A stretch of DNA of 64,000 bases from Luedemannella flava (GCF_039528515.1 NZ_BAAALT010000053.1:124001-188000), one strand, 5' to 3'. Shown: positions 33,357-42,328, counted from the stretch's first letter. Notes: generated by a model from the letters alone, not told the origin. Numbers and translations: made by a program.

Positions 33357-33881
33357 TTACCCACGAGCTTCCCGCACCTCATGCAGCGACGGGATCATCC
33401 GTCGCAACTGGCGGTCCAGTCGCTCACGCAGGGTGGCGCGGGCAGCGGGGCAGCCGTGGCAGGCGCCGCCGAGTCGTACGGTCACGACGCCGTCGCGGAC
33501 GTCGACCAGGTCGATGACGCCACCGTGGGATCGGGCGAACCTACCGGCCGCGCCGGCGAGCAGCGCGCCCGCCGCCGCGGCGAGTGCCGCGTCGGAGGTG
33601 GCGGCTGCCGCCGGGTGCCAGCCGGCTGGGTCGTCGAGGGCGGCGTGCAGGGCGGTTCTGACGCGCGGCCCGTCGACCGCCCACGACCGGCCCGGCCCGA
33701 GCCGGGTCAGGACGGCTGCCGGCTCCGCCGCGACCTCGACCAGCGTGCCGTCGGCGACGAGGGCGTCCAGCGGCGACGGGCAGGCCGCGAGCGGGCCGAC
33801 GCACGGCAGCCACCCGGCGGGGATGACCCAACGCACCCGGTCCGGTTGGTCGGGGCAGGGCTGCGGATGGATGGGGACCAT
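33357..33881 (-). CDS. Nfu/NifU-like Fe-S scaffold in the feo operon
   Basis: 174 residues. The C-terminal NifU domain (about 110-165) has the CxxC cluster site in LGGACHGCPAARATLRERLDRQL. The N-terminal half resembles the Nfu_N domain (PLDALVADGTLVEVAAEPAAVLTRLGPGRSWAVDGPRVRTAL). It starts 4 bp after the feoB stop, so it is the third gene of a feoA-feoB-nfu operon. It may hand newly imported iron to clusters or take the place of the FeoC partner found in other bacteria. Confidence 0.82.
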   Translation of the reverse strand: MVPIHPQPCPDQPDRVRWVIPAGWLPCVGPLAACPSPLDALVADGTLVEVAAEPAAVLTRLGPGRSWAVDGPRVRTALHAALDDPAGWHPAAAATSDAALAAAAGALLAGAAGRFARSHGGVIDLVDVRDGVVTVRLGGACHGCPAARATLRERLDRQLRRMIPSLHEVREARG

Positions 33882-33885
33882 CGCG

Positions 33886-35823
33886 TCACCCGCCCAGCGC
33901 GATGACGGCCATCCGGGCCAGGTAGGCCATGAGCCACGCGAGCCCGTTCAGGTAGCCGAAGGCGATCAGGGGCCACTTCCACGTACCCGTCTCCCGGCGC
34001 AGCACCGCGACCGTCGACATGCACTGCAGCGCGTACACGAAGTACACCAGCAGTGCCGCCAGGGTGGGCGGGGTGAACAGCCGCCGGCCGTCCGCGTCGG
34101 TCATCGCCCGCAGGGCGTCGTCCGGGTGCTCGGGGTCGTTGGCGGCGGCGACCTGACCGAGCGTGGCGACGAACGTCTCCCGGGCCGACTGCGCCGACAG
34201 CACGCCGATGTTGATCCGCCAGTCGAAGCCGAGCGGGTCGAACACGGGGGAGACCAGCCGGCCCAGGCCGGCGGCGACACTGTGGTCAACCGTGTAGGCG
34301 GCCACGGCCGCCGGATCGCCGGCGTCCACCCCGGCCGCGCCCAGATGGTGGGCCGAGTGCACCGGCAGGTTCAGCAGCAACCACAGGGCGAAGGACGTCG
34401 CCACGATGATGGTTGAACACTTACGCAGGAACGACCGCGCGGAGTCCCACACCATCAGCAGCACCGACCGGGGCCGGGGCAGCCGGTACGGCGGCATCTC
34501 CATGTAGAACGGCAGCGCCAGCCCGCGCCGGTCGCCGAGCCGTTTGAACGCCCAGGCGGCCAGCATCGCCGACACGGCGCCGAGCAGGTAGAGGCCGAAC
34601 ATCACCAGACCCTGGGCGCCGAACGGGCCGACCCTGGCGGACGGGTCGACCAGCAGGCCGATCATCAGCACGTACACCGGCAGCCGTGCCGAGCAGGTCA
34701 TCAGGGGAGCGGCCATCATCGTGGCCACCCGGTCCTTGGCCGACGGCAGCGTGCGGGTGGCCATGATGCCGGGCACGGCGCAGGCGAACGAGGACAGCAG
34801 GGCCACGAAGGCACGTCCCTCCAAGCCGACGCCCGCCATGACCCGGTCCATGACGAACGCCGCGCGGGCGAGGTAGCCCACGCCCTCCAGCAGCGCGATG
34901 AGCAGGAACAGCAGCACGATCTGGGGCAGGAAGACCAGGACCCCGCCGATCCCGCCGATGACGGCCTCGCCCAGCAGGCGCGCCAGCCACGGCTCCGGCA
35001 CGTGCGCGACGACCAGCCCGGACAGCCGTCCCAGCAGGTTCTCGATCTGGTCCTGCGCCGGTGCCGCGACGGTGAACACCGTCTGGAAGAACAGCACCAT
35101 GACCGCCAGGAACACCAGGCTGCCCCACAGCGGATGCAGCAGTACCGCGTCCACCCGCTGCGTGACGCGGTGCGGCTGCGGTGGGTGGTATCCGGCGAAA
35201 CCCAGGACCGACTCGGCCCACGCGTCGCGTTCGGCCGCCTCGGTGGGCGGCGCGATCGTGGGTACGGGCCAGTGGTCCCAGCCCGTCAACGTCTCCCGCA
35301 GTTCGGCGATGCCCTGACCCCGGTTGCCGATCACCGCGACCACCGGCACGCCGAGCGCCTGCCCCAGCGCGGCCACGTCCAGGCGACCCTGCCGTCGGCT
35401 CAGTTCGTCCATGAACGTGACCACCACGCAGGTCGGCAGTCCCCGGGCCAGCAGTTGCGCGACCAGGCCCAGCGAGCGGCGCAGGGTGGTGGCGTCGACC
35501 GCCACCAGCAGCGCGTCGGGGCGCGCCACCCCGTCCAGCCGGCCATCGAGGACGTCGACCAGGATCCGTTCGTCCGCGCTGATCGGGTCCAGGCTGTAGG
35601 TGCCCGGGAGGTCCTCGATGACGTACCGGTCGGCGCCGACCCGGCAGGTCCCCACGAACCGGGAGACCGTCACGCCGGGATAGTTGCCGGTCTTCGCGTG
35701 CAGGCCGGTCAGCGCGTTGAAGATGCTGGTCTTGCCCGCGTTGGGACTGCCGACCAGGGCCAGCCGGGGCGCCCGGGCCGGCGTGACGGTAGCCGCGCCA
35801 CCGGTGTGGCAGGCCGCGGTCAC
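33886..35823 (-). CDS. feoB: Ferrous iron transporter FeoB
   Basis: 645 residues from GTG 35823, which overlaps the feoA stop (GTGA). The N-terminal G domain has G1 GSPNAGKTS, G3 DLPGTYS and a G4 region VTFMDEL, where Thr stands in place of the usual Asn. The membrane part has the two FeoB Gate regions (LPSFAC-type: LSSFACAVPGIMATRTL, then IIVATSFALWLLLNLP) and the C-terminal segment ALQCMSTVAVLRRETGTWKWP with its conserved Cys. It imports Fe(II) across the membrane, with GTP hydrolysis as switch. An iron box lies upstream of feoA. Confidence 0.93.
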   Translation of the reverse strand: MTAACHTGGAATVTPARAPRLALVGSPNAGKTSIFNALTGLHAKTGNYPGVTVSRFVGTCRVGADRYVIEDLPGTYSLDPISADERILVDVLDGRLDGVARPDALLVAVDATTLRRSLGLVAQLLARGLPTCVVVTFMDELSRRQGRLDVAALGQALGVPVVAVIGNRGQGIAELRETLTGWDHWPVPTIAPPTEAAERDAWAESVLGFAGYHPPQPHRVTQRVDAVLLHPLWGSLVFLAVMVLFFQTVFTVAAPAQDQIENLLGRLSGLVVAHVPEPWLARLLGEAVIGGIGGVLVFLPQIVLLFLLIALLEGVGYLARAAFVMDRVMAGVGLEGRAFVALLSSFACAVPGIMATRTLPSAKDRVATMMAAPLMTCSARLPVYVLMIGLLVDPSARVGPFGAQGLVMFGLYLLGAVSAMLAAWAFKRLGDRRGLALPFYMEMPPYRLPRPRSVLLMVWDSARSFLRKCSTIIVATSFALWLLLNLPVHSAHHLGAAGVDAGDPAAVAAYTVDHSVAAGLGRLVSPVFDPLGFDWRINIGVLSAQSARETFVATLGQVAAANDPEHPDDALRAMTDADGRRLFTPPTLAALLVYFVYALQCMSTVAVLRRETGTWKWPLIAFGYLNGLAWLMAYLARMAVIALGG

Positions 35824-36083
35824 CGGTCCGCTCCCGTCACCTGCACGCAGGCCGCCTGCGCCCGCCGCAGGCACACCTCGTAGTCCTTCACCCGGTAGAC
35901 GACGGGGTCGCCGAGCGGCGCCCGGCGCACCACCGCCACCGGTGTGCCGGGGGAGAATCCCAGGTCCACCATCCGGCCGGCGATCGATGCGACCGCGGCC
36001 ACGACCCGGACCACCCGGCCCTGCTCACCGGGCGCCAGGTCGGCCAACGCGCGGTCGGAACTGTTCTGCGGACCCGTTGTCAT
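35820..36083 (-). CDS. feoA: FeoA-domain protein
   Basis: 87 residues with the SH3-like FeoA fold: LADLAPGEQGRVVRV, GRMVDLGFSPGTPVAVVRRAPLGDPVVYRVKDYEVCLRRAQA. FeoA is a small cytosolic partner that stimulates FeoB. It is first in the operon and overlaps feoB by 4 bp. Its promoter region carries an IdeR/DmdR-like box at 36132-36150, about 50 bp upstream of the start. Confidence 0.93.
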   Translation of the reverse strand: MTTGPQNSSDRALADLAPGEQGRVVRVVAAVASIAGRMVDLGFSPGTPVAVVRRAPLGDPVVYRVKDYEVCLRRAQAACVQVTGADR

Positions 36084-36131
36084 CGCACCTCACCACGCCG
36101 CTGGGGCCAGCCCGCCCCGTTCGTTGAAAGT

Positions 36132-36150
36132 GAGGCTAGCCTTAGCTAAC
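36132..36150 (-). promoter_or_regulatory. IdeR/DmdR1 iron box
   Basis: Read on the minus strand (TTAGCTAAG-GCTAGCCTCA), it matches 15 of 19 positions of the DtxR-family consensus TTAGGTTAG-GCTAACCTAA. Its place ahead of feoA predicts repression by an iron-loaded IdeR/DmdR regulator. Confidence 0.75.
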
Positions 36151-36211
36151 GATGCGGCAGACGGGTCTTTCGGCCCCCGATCACGGTGACCTTCGGCGGA
36201 CTCCGTCGCGG

Positions 36212-36886
36212 TCAGCCGGCGGGGGCGTCCTCGTCGGGGTCTATCAGGCGGCGGGCCGTCGCTTTACGGATCGCGTCCACGCGGGAGACCGCCTGGAGTT
36301 TCGCGTACACATTGGTCAGGTGCCGCTTCACGGTCGCCTGGGTGATGTGCAGGCGGCTGGCGATCTGCGCGTTGCTGAACGCGAGCGCGGTGAGCTTGAG
36401 GACCTGCAGCTCCCGCTCCGTGAGCGGGTTGTCGGCCTCGGGGCGGGTGCGCTGGGCGTCCAGCCGGGAGACCGTCTGGCGCGAGATCGACAGCAGCACC
36501 GTCTCGGGCTCGCGGGCCACCGAGCGGACCGCGGCCACGAGCTCGTCGCGCAGGATCGTTTTCACCAGGTACGCCGCGGCGCCGCTGCCGAGCAGCTCGT
36601 GCACCACGTCGGCGTCGTCGTGCATGGTCAGCACGATCACCTGGGTCTGCGGGCAGACCCGGCGCACCTCGCGGATGACGGGGCCCGCGCCCGGGCCGGG
36701 CATCTCCACGTCGAGGAGCAGCACGTCCGGCTGGTGCTCGGTGGCCATCGCCACCGCCGCGGGGCCGTTGGACGCCTCGCCGACGACCTCGAGGCCGCTG
36801 TCGGTGGAGAGCATCTCCCGCACGCCCTGCCGGAAGAGGGTGTGGTCGTCGGCGAGGGCGACCCGGATGCGCCGCGACAACGTCAC
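36212..36886 (-). CDS. NarL/LuxR-type response regulator
   Basis: 224 residues from GTG 36886. Receiver domain: acidic pocket ALADDHTLFRQGV, phospho-acceptor D59 in VLLLDVEMPG, Thr in VLTMHDD, Lys in YLVKTI. The C-terminal LuxR HTH is PLTERELQVLKLTALAFSNAQIASRLHITQATVKRHLTNVYAKL. No kinase gene is adjacent. It is downstream of the UbiA gene on the same strand, and the only NarL-type kinase in the window (57007) sits beside the second copy of the 36-bp promoter element, so the two may form a split pair. Longer starts up to 36991 are possible. Confidence 0.88.
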   Translation of the reverse strand: MTLSRRIRVALADDHTLFRQGVREMLSTDSGLEVVGEASNGPAAVAMATEHQPDVLLLDVEMPGPGAGPVIREVRRVCPQTQVIVLTMHDDADVVHELLGSGAAAYLVKTILRDELVAAVRSVAREPETVLLSISRQTVSRLDAQRTRPEADNPLTERELQVLKLTALAFSNAQIASRLHITQATVKRHLTNVYAKLQAVSRVDAIRKATARRLIDPDEDAPAG

Positions 36887-37006
36887 GTGCGGACCGCCAG
36901 TCGACGGCCCGCACGTGGGCGGATCTGCATGGGTTGCCTCCCCGGCGGACCATGTCACGTCTGAGGGGCCAACTCTAGCAACGGTCGTCACTGTGTCCGT
37001 CGGCCG

Positions 37007-37972
37007 TTACGCGACGCACTGGGCGAGTACGAGCCCGTGCACCGCGTACTGCGACACCATGAACGCCCGGTACGGGCGGCGCAGCGCGGCCCGTGTCGTG
37101 CCGGCGACCGGCGCGATCAGCAGCGCCGCCACGACGCCGCCGCCCGCGGTCAACGCGACGCCCGCCGGCAGCAGGACCGGCGCGAACGCCAGGGACGCGG
37201 CCAGCAGCGTCACGCCGACACCGATCGCGAGCACGCCCATGAGCTGCCGTGCGGCGTGGTCGCCGAGCAGGATCGGCAGGGTGCGCCGCCCGGCCGCCCG
37301 GTCACCGGCCACATCGGACAGGTCCTTGGTCGTACCGGCAAGGCTCATCCAGAACGACATCGCGAGGCCCAGTACCACGAGCGGCAGCCAGATCCCGGCC
37401 GGCGCGGCGGGCAGGCCCACCGACAGGGCGCCGGCCAGGTAGGTGAGCACGCCGCCCGCGGTGACGACGGCGACGAAGCCCGCCATGTTCGCCTTCTGCG
37501 GGCGCGGGCCGGAGGAGTAGAGCCAGCCGACGCCGAGCATGGCGGCCACCACGACCACCATCGGCCAGGAGTGGGCGGCGGCCAGCGCGACCCCGGCCAC
37601 CGCGAGCCCGCCCGCGATGCGGCGCGCCGCGGTCAGCGGGAGCCGCCCCGCGGCGAGCGGGCGGGCCGAGCCGTTGCGGCGGTCCTCCGGCAGGTCGTTG
37701 ATGCCGTTGAGCAGGTAGATGTTCCAGGTGACGCACAGCCAGGCGAGCGCCGCGAGCGGGACCCGGGCGAGCGCGCCGGCGGTCACGTCGGCGTCGGTGG
37801 CGACGGCCAGGCCGCCCGCGGCCAGTGCCGCGGCGGTGAGGAAGCGCAGCTGGAACATCAGCTGGACGACCGGCCGGGCCTCGCGCCAGCTCAGGGACAG
37901 GCAGCCCCACCACCGGTTGAGGTCGGGCAGGGTGAAGGTCGGGCTGCTCGTCGGCTGGTACGTGATGCTCAT
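37007..37972 (-). CDS. UbiA-family prenyltransferase 1
   Basis: 321 residues with about nine membrane helices. Both Asp-rich motifs are present: NGINDLPEDRRNGSARPLAAG (first) and GTTKDLSDVAGDRAAGRRTLPI (second). The second resembles chlorophyll-synthase/4-hydroxybenzoate-type members more than DPPR synthases. It should transfer an isoprenoid diphosphate onto an acceptor at the membrane. It reads away from the flippase/GT2 unit across a 298-bp promoter region containing the shared 36-bp element and is followed by the response regulator gene. Confidence 0.88.
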   Translation of the reverse strand: MSITYQPTSSPTFTLPDLNRWWGCLSLSWREARPVVQLMFQLRFLTAAALAAGGLAVATDADVTAGALARVPLAALAWLCVTWNIYLLNGINDLPEDRRNGSARPLAAGRLPLTAARRIAGGLAVAGVALAAAHSWPMVVVVAAMLGVGWLYSSGPRPQKANMAGFVAVVTAGGVLTYLAGALSVGLPAAPAGIWLPLVVLGLAMSFWMSLAGTTKDLSDVAGDRAAGRRTLPILLGDHAARQLMGVLAIGVGVTLLAASLAFAPVLLPAGVALTAGGGVVAALLIAPVAGTTRAALRRPYRAFMVSQYAVHGLVLAQCVA

Positions 37973-38084
37973 GGGGGTGGGCTCCCATCGTCCGTGGTGC
38001 CGGGTCGTCGTGTGTTGAGCGACATCATTCGACGCGGACCACCCCGGGTACCTCGCCCATAGATGGCAGTCGTTGCCACACCTT

Positions 38085-38096
38085 GGTCGTACGACG
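38085..38096. promoter_or_regulatory. Extra half-element GGTCGTACGACG
   Basis: It is related to the GGTCCTACGACC units of the 36-bp element and lies 42 bp upstream of it, which is about four helical turns. It contains the palindrome GTCGTACGAC. Confidence 0.45.
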
Positions 38097-38126
38097 TGGC
38101 GGCCCCCGGGCGCGGGTGGGCGGACG

Positions 38127-38162
38127 GGTCCTACGACCCACGTCGTAGTCGGTCCTACGACC
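38127..38162. promoter_or_regulatory. Shared 36-bp regulatory element, copy 1
   Basis: Two exact GGTCCTACGACC repeats (38127-38138 and 38151-38162) flank the core ACGTCGTAGT. Copy 2 (56871-56906, opposite strand) matches at 30 of 36 positions, with the core identical. Conservation between two divergent promoters 18.7 kb apart points to a common regulator, for which the LuxR and SARP proteins of the cluster are candidates. Confidence 0.7.
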
Positions 38163-38270
38163 TCGGTACACGATTCGCGCCGCCTCCTTGTCGCTACCTG
38201 TGCTGGTCGCGGCCTCGTTCGTACGGTCGATGTCGATACGAACTCCTACGCCGTCACGGGGTGAGCGCAG

Positions 38271-39269
38271 ATGACCGAGACCATCCGCCCAACGGAGCAG
38301 AGCCGCCCGTCGTGGTGGCGCCGCGTCCTCACGGTCGCGTTCGCCGCCGCCATCGTGGCCGGCATCGTGCTGACCGTCCGCTCGGTGCCGCCGCAGGCGT
38401 TGGACCTCCTGCTGCGCCCCGCGAGCGTGCCCGTACTCATCGCGGCGATCGCGACGAACGCCGGGGGGGTACTGCTCGTCTGGGTGTCCTGGCGGTGCCT
38501 GCTCGGCAGCGTCGCCGGCCGGCCCGGGTTCGTGCCCGAGGCGAAGATCTTCTTCATCAGCTTCCTGAGCAAGTACCTGCCCGGACGCGTCTGGTCGGTG
38601 CTGGCCCAGGTGGACATCGGCCGCCGGGCCGGGCTCGGCACCGGCCAGGTCATGACGGTGTTCCTGCTCAGCCTCGTCGTCGGCCTGATCACCGGCGGCA
38701 CCGTCGGCCTCGTCGTCGCGCCCGCCGTCCTCGGCCCGCAGGCCGTGTGGCTGCTCGCCCTCGTGTCCCTCGTGGTCGTCGGGTACGTCCGCCCCGACCT
38801 CGGCTACCGCGCCTGCGCCTGGGCGGCGCGGCGCGTCCGCCGGCCGCTGCCGGACCGCGCCCCCGACCCGCGCACCACCCGCCGCGCCCTGACCATCTCG
38901 CTCGCCAGCTGGGTGCTCGGCGGCCTGCATCTGTGGCTCATCGCGGTGCTGCTCGGCGCCGACCCCCTGCGCGCGCTGCCCGTGTGCGTGGGCGGGTTCG
39001 CGTTCGCCGCCACCGCGGGCATGCTCGTGATCTTCCTGCCGGACGGCTGGGGCGCGCGCGACGTGCTGCTCGGCCTCGTCCTCGCCACCGTGCTCCCGCT
39101 GCCCGCCGCGACGCTCGCGGCCGTGGCGAGCCGCCTCGTCTGCGTCGCCAGCGAGGTGCTGCTCGGCGGAGCGGTGCTCCTGATCGCCGCGACGCGGCGG
39201 ACCACTCCCAGGACCCGCGCGGACAACCCCGTCCGCGTGCGCCACCACCTCGCATTGGAGGAATCGTGA
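38271..39269 (+). CDS. Flippase-like membrane protein (UPF0104/LPG synthase TM type)
   Basis: 332 residues with about eight membrane helices and the landmarks of the lysylphosphatidylglycerol synthase TM/AglD-like family: FFISFLSKYLPGRVWSVLAQVDIGRRAG, VCVGGFAFAATAGMLVIFLPDGWGARDVLL. Members without the catalytic domain are often encoded beside polyprenyl-phosphate glycosyltransferases and are thought to move or support lipid-linked sugars. GTGA overlap with the next GT2 gene indicates tight coupling. Confidence 0.83.
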   Translation: MTETIRPTEQSRPSWWRRVLTVAFAAAIVAGIVLTVRSVPPQALDLLLRPASVPVLIAAIATNAGGVLLVWVSWRCLLGSVAGRPGFVPEAKIFFISFLSKYLPGRVWSVLAQVDIGRRAGLGTGQVMTVFLLSLVVGLITGGTVGLVVAPAVLGPQAVWLLALVSLVVVGYVRPDLGYRACAWAARRVRRPLPDRAPDPRTTRRALTISLASWVLGGLHLWLIAVLLGADPLRALPVCVGGFAFAATAGMLVIFLPDGWGARDVLLGLVLATVLPLPAATLAAVASRLVCVASEVLLGGAVLLIAATRRTTPRTRADNPVRVRHHLALEES

Positions 39270-40333
39270 CCCAACACCGACCGACCGTGACGGTCATCGT
39301 GCCCGCGTACAACGCGGTCGCCACCCTCGACGCCTGCCTGACCGCGATCCGGGCCCAGACGTACCCGGTGACCGAGGTGATCGTCGTGGACGACCGCAGC
39401 ACCGACGCCACCGCCGAGCTGGCCGCCGGCTACTCCGCCACGGTGCTGCGCCAGCCCGTCAACGCCGGCCCGTCGGCCGCCCGCAACGCGGGCGCGGCGG
39501 CGGCCACCGGGGAACTGCTGTGCTACGTGGACGCCGACATCGCGCTCGCGCCCGACGCCCTCGAACAGGGCGTGGCCGTCCTGGCCGAGGACCCGTCGGT
39601 CGGCCTGGTGCACGGCATCTACGACACCGAGCCGCTCGTCGACGACGGCCCGGTGGAGCGGTACAAGACCCTGCACAACCACCACTGGCGCGTGCGCGCC
39701 GTCGGCGAGGTCCGCACGGCCCTGTTCGCACTCGCGGTGGTCCGCCGCGACGTGCTGCTGGCCGCCGGGGGGTTCGACGAGACGCTGCGCGACGGCGAGG
39801 ACATCGAGATCAGCGGCCGGCTCGCCCGCCGCTGCCGGATCATCCTCACCGACCGGATGATGGGCCGGCACGACGACGCGGCCACGCTGCGCGCCGTGCT
39901 GAGCGAGCAGTTCCGCCGCTCGCGTCAGCTCGTGCCGATGGCGGTCGCGGAGCGCAAGCGGGCCGGCACAGGGGCGGCAAAGGCCGGGAGCCGGGCGCCG
40001 AACCTGACCGCCCACCGCCCGGCCTCGCTCGCGGCCACCGCCCTGGCCGTCGCTACTCTGCCGGCCGTCGCGGTGTCCCCGTGGCTCGCGGCCGTCCCGG
40101 CGGCGGCCCTGGTCGCGTCGTTCGCGGCCGACCCGGGGCTGGTGAAGCTGGTCCGCCAGGAGCGCGGGCTGGTCTTCCTCGGCTTCTTCGCCGTCGTGCA
40201 CGTCCTCGTGCAGGTGACGCTGCTCGCCGCGGCGGCCACGGGCGCGGTGGCCTGGCTGCTGCGCCGGCGCCCGGCGGAGTCGTGGCGCAAGCCGGTCGCG
40301 GTACCCGCGCCCTATGGCCTTTACGGCCGCTAA
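39266..40333 (+). CDS. GT2 glycosyltransferase with C-terminal membrane helices (paralogue 1)
   Basis: 355 residues from GTG 39266. The GT-A domain (1-230) has VIVPAYNAVATLD, VIVVDDRSTD, the DXD-like VDADIAL and GGFDETLRDGEDIEIS (acceptor-side acid). Two or three membrane helices follow (about 255-330). It is clearly related to the two tandem GT2 proteins at 50590 and 51613: same order of motifs, same RxxHDDD-like RHDDAATL segment and same helical tail. It probably builds a lipid-linked sugar at the inner face of the membrane. Confidence 0.88.
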   Translation: MTQHRPTVTVIVPAYNAVATLDACLTAIRAQTYPVTEVIVVDDRSTDATAELAAGYSATVLRQPVNAGPSAARNAGAAAATGELLCYVDADIALAPDALEQGVAVLAEDPSVGLVHGIYDTEPLVDDGPVERYKTLHNHHWRVRAVGEVRTALFALAVVRRDVLLAAGGFDETLRDGEDIEISGRLARRCRIILTDRMMGRHDDAATLRAVLSEQFRRSRQLVPMAVAERKRAGTGAAKAGSRAPNLTAHRPASLAATALAVATLPAVAVSPWLAAVPAAALVASFAADPGLVKLVRQERGLVFLGFFAVVHVLVQVTLLAAAATGAVAWLLRRRPAESWRKPVAVPAPYGLYGR

Positions 40334-40360
40334 CCGATTGATCTCAGAGTCATATGAAAT

Positions 40361-40405
40361 GTTGAGACGGCACGCTACCCGGACTGGGTGGCGTGCCGTC
40401 TCAAC
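40361..40405. terminator. Strong hairpin terminator
   Basis: 20-bp arms starting GTTGAGACGGCACGC with one G-T wobble and a 5-nt loop lie 28 bp after the GT2 stop. It separates the left cluster arm from the unrelated gene at 40425. Confidence 0.85.
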
Positions 40406-40424
40406 TGGCGGCGTACACGCAGAA

Positions 40425-40787
40425 CTAGGGAAGATCGGCGATGCCTGGCAGCGGCGACCAAGCGGGCGTAGACCGTGATGCCATGAGCCATGAAGCCGCC
40501 GGCTGCGTCCGCGCCCAACGGGCCGCGGCCTCGAAGTCACCTTCGAATTTTGCTATGCCGACCGTACAGCCATCGGCGTCCGGCTGCTCATACTCGTCGA
40601 TCCACTCAGCAGTCCAGACAATCTGGCGGTTGACATCGCGGCTCTCGCAAACGTAAACGGTTCCATGCCCCTTGCGGGGCAGGCCGAACCGCTGTTCCGG
40701 TGCGATCACGGCACGCTGCCCGTCCTGGGCAAGGTAGTACGCGCCTTTTCTTCTGCGCCCGCCGGACACGACTGCCACCCGATCCAT
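40425..40787 (-). CDS. Hypothetical protein, 120 residues
   Basis: Starts at ATG 40787 (MDRVAVVSGGRRRKGAYYLAQDGQRAVIAPEQRFGLPRKG). It has an ordered, non-repetitive composition with a beta-rich first half and FEGDFEAAARWARTQPAASW near the end. No known domain was recognised. GC content is lower than in the neighbouring cluster genes, which suggests separate origin. It ends next to the large terminator. Coding status rests on amino-acid character rather than homology. Confidence 0.5.
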   Translation of the reverse strand: MDRVAVVSGGRRRKGAYYLAQDGQRAVIAPEQRFGLPRKGHGTVYVCESRDVNRQIVWTAEWIDEYEQPDADGCTVGIAKFEGDFEAAARWARTQPAASWLMASRSTPAWSPLPGIADLP

Positions 40788-41058
40788 CCGTATTCTTCCG
40801 GCCCAGGCTACCGTGCCTTCATATCCGGTGTAGCCCGTCGAGCCGAAACAGTTGACCAGCGAACCCGCGGCATAGATAGAGCTGCTGCTCCAGGTTTGTA
40901 GTCCGTCACCTCATGTAGCGGTATGGCTCGCCACCGACCGATCAGCAGTCGCCCACGACGTTGACGCCACGGAGCTGGCTCCGATCGACCGATGGCCGGC
41001 ACGGGAGATGGCCGTAGCGTCTGTAGCAAGTGGACGGAACGCCGAGCGAGGAGTGACT

Positions 41059-41430
41059 GTGGAAGCAGCCAAGGTCAGGACCTTCGAGACCCCTGACGAG
41101 CTACGAACCCCGCCGCTCGCGTCGGTCGCCATCGTCTCCATCGACGGGGTGAAGGTGGCACGCCTTACCTTTGAACCCGGCTGGCGGTGGTCACAGTCCA
41201 TCCGGCCCATCGTCAACACGGAGACGTGTCAGGTTCGCCACCTCGGCGTCCTCGCATCCGGCACGCTGCACGTGGCTACCGCCGACGGCGCCGAGTACGA
41301 CATCACCTCGGGCGCCGCCTACGTCATCGAGCCCGGCCATGACGCGTGGGTGCTGGGCCAGGTCCCGGTCGTCGCGTACGAGTTCGACGCCCCGGTCGCA
41401 ACCGCCTCTGCCGCCACGCCGGCAGCCTGA
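41059..41430 (+). CDS. Small cupin-domain protein
   Basis: 123 residues from GTG 41059, with GCGAGG 7 bp upstream. One cupin barrel: VKVARLTFEPGWRWSQSI, CQVRHLGVLASGTLHVATADGAEYDITSGAAYVIEPGHDAWVLGQVPVVAYEF. The metal ligands of canonical cupins are partly replaced (RHLGVLASG in place of HxH), so it may be a binding protein rather than an enzyme. It lies alone between the hypothetical gene and a YdeI-like gene, with no operon partner. Confidence 0.75.
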   Translation: MEAAKVRTFETPDELRTPPLASVAIVSIDGVKVARLTFEPGWRWSQSIRPIVNTETCQVRHLGVLASGTLHVATADGAEYDITSGAAYVIEPGHDAWVLGQVPVVAYEFDAPVATASAATPAA

Positions 41431-41722
41431 GTCACGCCGACATCGCGGGCCCGGCGCTGGCCGTGTCGGTCCTGACAGCGGCCGGGGCGTACTGGCGCAA
41501 CCGCCGCGAGTCACGCACCGCCAACCTGACCGCGTACCTCCATTGGAGCCGCGAGAAGTGCAACGGCCGGCACGAGAAACTGGTTCCCCCGCGTCGGGGT
41601 CAGACCGACCGCCAGGTCGTTGGTCGGATGCGGCACCTGCTCGGTGAACTCGCGTCAGGCCAGCGGTCCGACTTGCCAACAGACAGGGGCTGCGGCCACG
41701 TGGCATCGGTTAGCCTGCCGTC

Positions 41723-42328
41723 ATGGCGAGCGCCGAGCTGGATGAGTTGATCGTCGCGGACGCCGGGGCGCTGCGCGCGTGGTTGTCGGCCAACCACGCC
41801 ACGTCGCCCGGCGTCTGGCTGGCCCTGACCAAGAAGGGCGGCACGGTCACCACACTGACCTGGCAGCAGGCGGTCGACGAGGCCCTGTGCTTCGGCTGGA
41901 TCGACGGGCAGGCCCGGAAGCGGGATCAGGAGTCCTCGTGGATCCGGTTCACCCCTCGTAGACCCCGCAGCGCCTGGTCACAACGCAACGTCGCCAACGT
42001 CGCCCGGCTGGAGGCGCAGGGGCTGATGCTGCCCTCGGGCCGCGCCGCGGTGGACGCCGCGAAAGCGGACGGGCGGTGGGCGGCGGCCTACGCCCCGCCG
42101 TCGGAAGCCGAGGCGCCGGCCGACCTCCTCGCCGCCATCGCCGCCGTCCCGGCCGCGCAGGCCATGTTCGACGTACTCACCAAGGCCAACCGGTTCGCAC
42201 TCATCTACCGGGTCAATGCCGTCAAACGGGCGCAGACCCGCGAGCGGAAGATCGGCGAGCTCGTCGCCATGCTGGCCCGCCACGAGACGTTCTACCCGCA
42301 GAAGGCCAAGCCGCTGAGCTCGCCGTAA
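41723..42328 (+). CDS. YdeI/OmdA-family protein
   Basis: 201 residues. Family landmarks: LRAWLSANHATSPGVWLALTKKG, the strongly conserved ALCFGWIDGQARKRDQESSWIRFTPRRPRSAWSQRNVANVARLEAQGLM, and a C-terminal helix with RERKIGELVAMLARHETFYP. Proteins of this family are widespread, cytosolic and linked to stress and antimicrobial-peptide resistance in some species; the biochemical activity is not known. No partner gene is evident. Confidence 0.85.
   Translation: MASAELDELIVADAGALRAWLSANHATSPGVWLALTKKGGTVTTLTWQQAVDEALCFGWIDGQARKRDQESSWIRFTPRRPRSAWSQRNVANVARLEAQGLMLPSGRAAVDAAKADGRWAAAYAPPSEAEAPADLLAAIAAVPAAQAMFDVLTKANRFALIYRVNAVKRAQTRERKIGELVAMLARHETFYPQKAKPLSSP

Larger units (their letters stand above)
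37973..38270. other. Divergent promoter region of the left cluster arm
   Basis: 298 bp without a gene. It holds GGTCGTACGACG at 38085-38096, the 36-bp element at 38127-38162 (made of two GGTCCTACGACC repeats 24 bp apart) and a further CTACG motif near 38246. It separates UbiA-response regulator (minus) from flippase-GT2 (plus). Confidence 0.6.

Noticed and set aside
41463..41750. Possible small gene between the cupin and YdeI-like genes
   Set aside because: The frame is open from GTG 41463 and includes a YLHWSREKC-like stretch, but there is no ribosome site or domain and it runs into the start of the YdeI-like gene.
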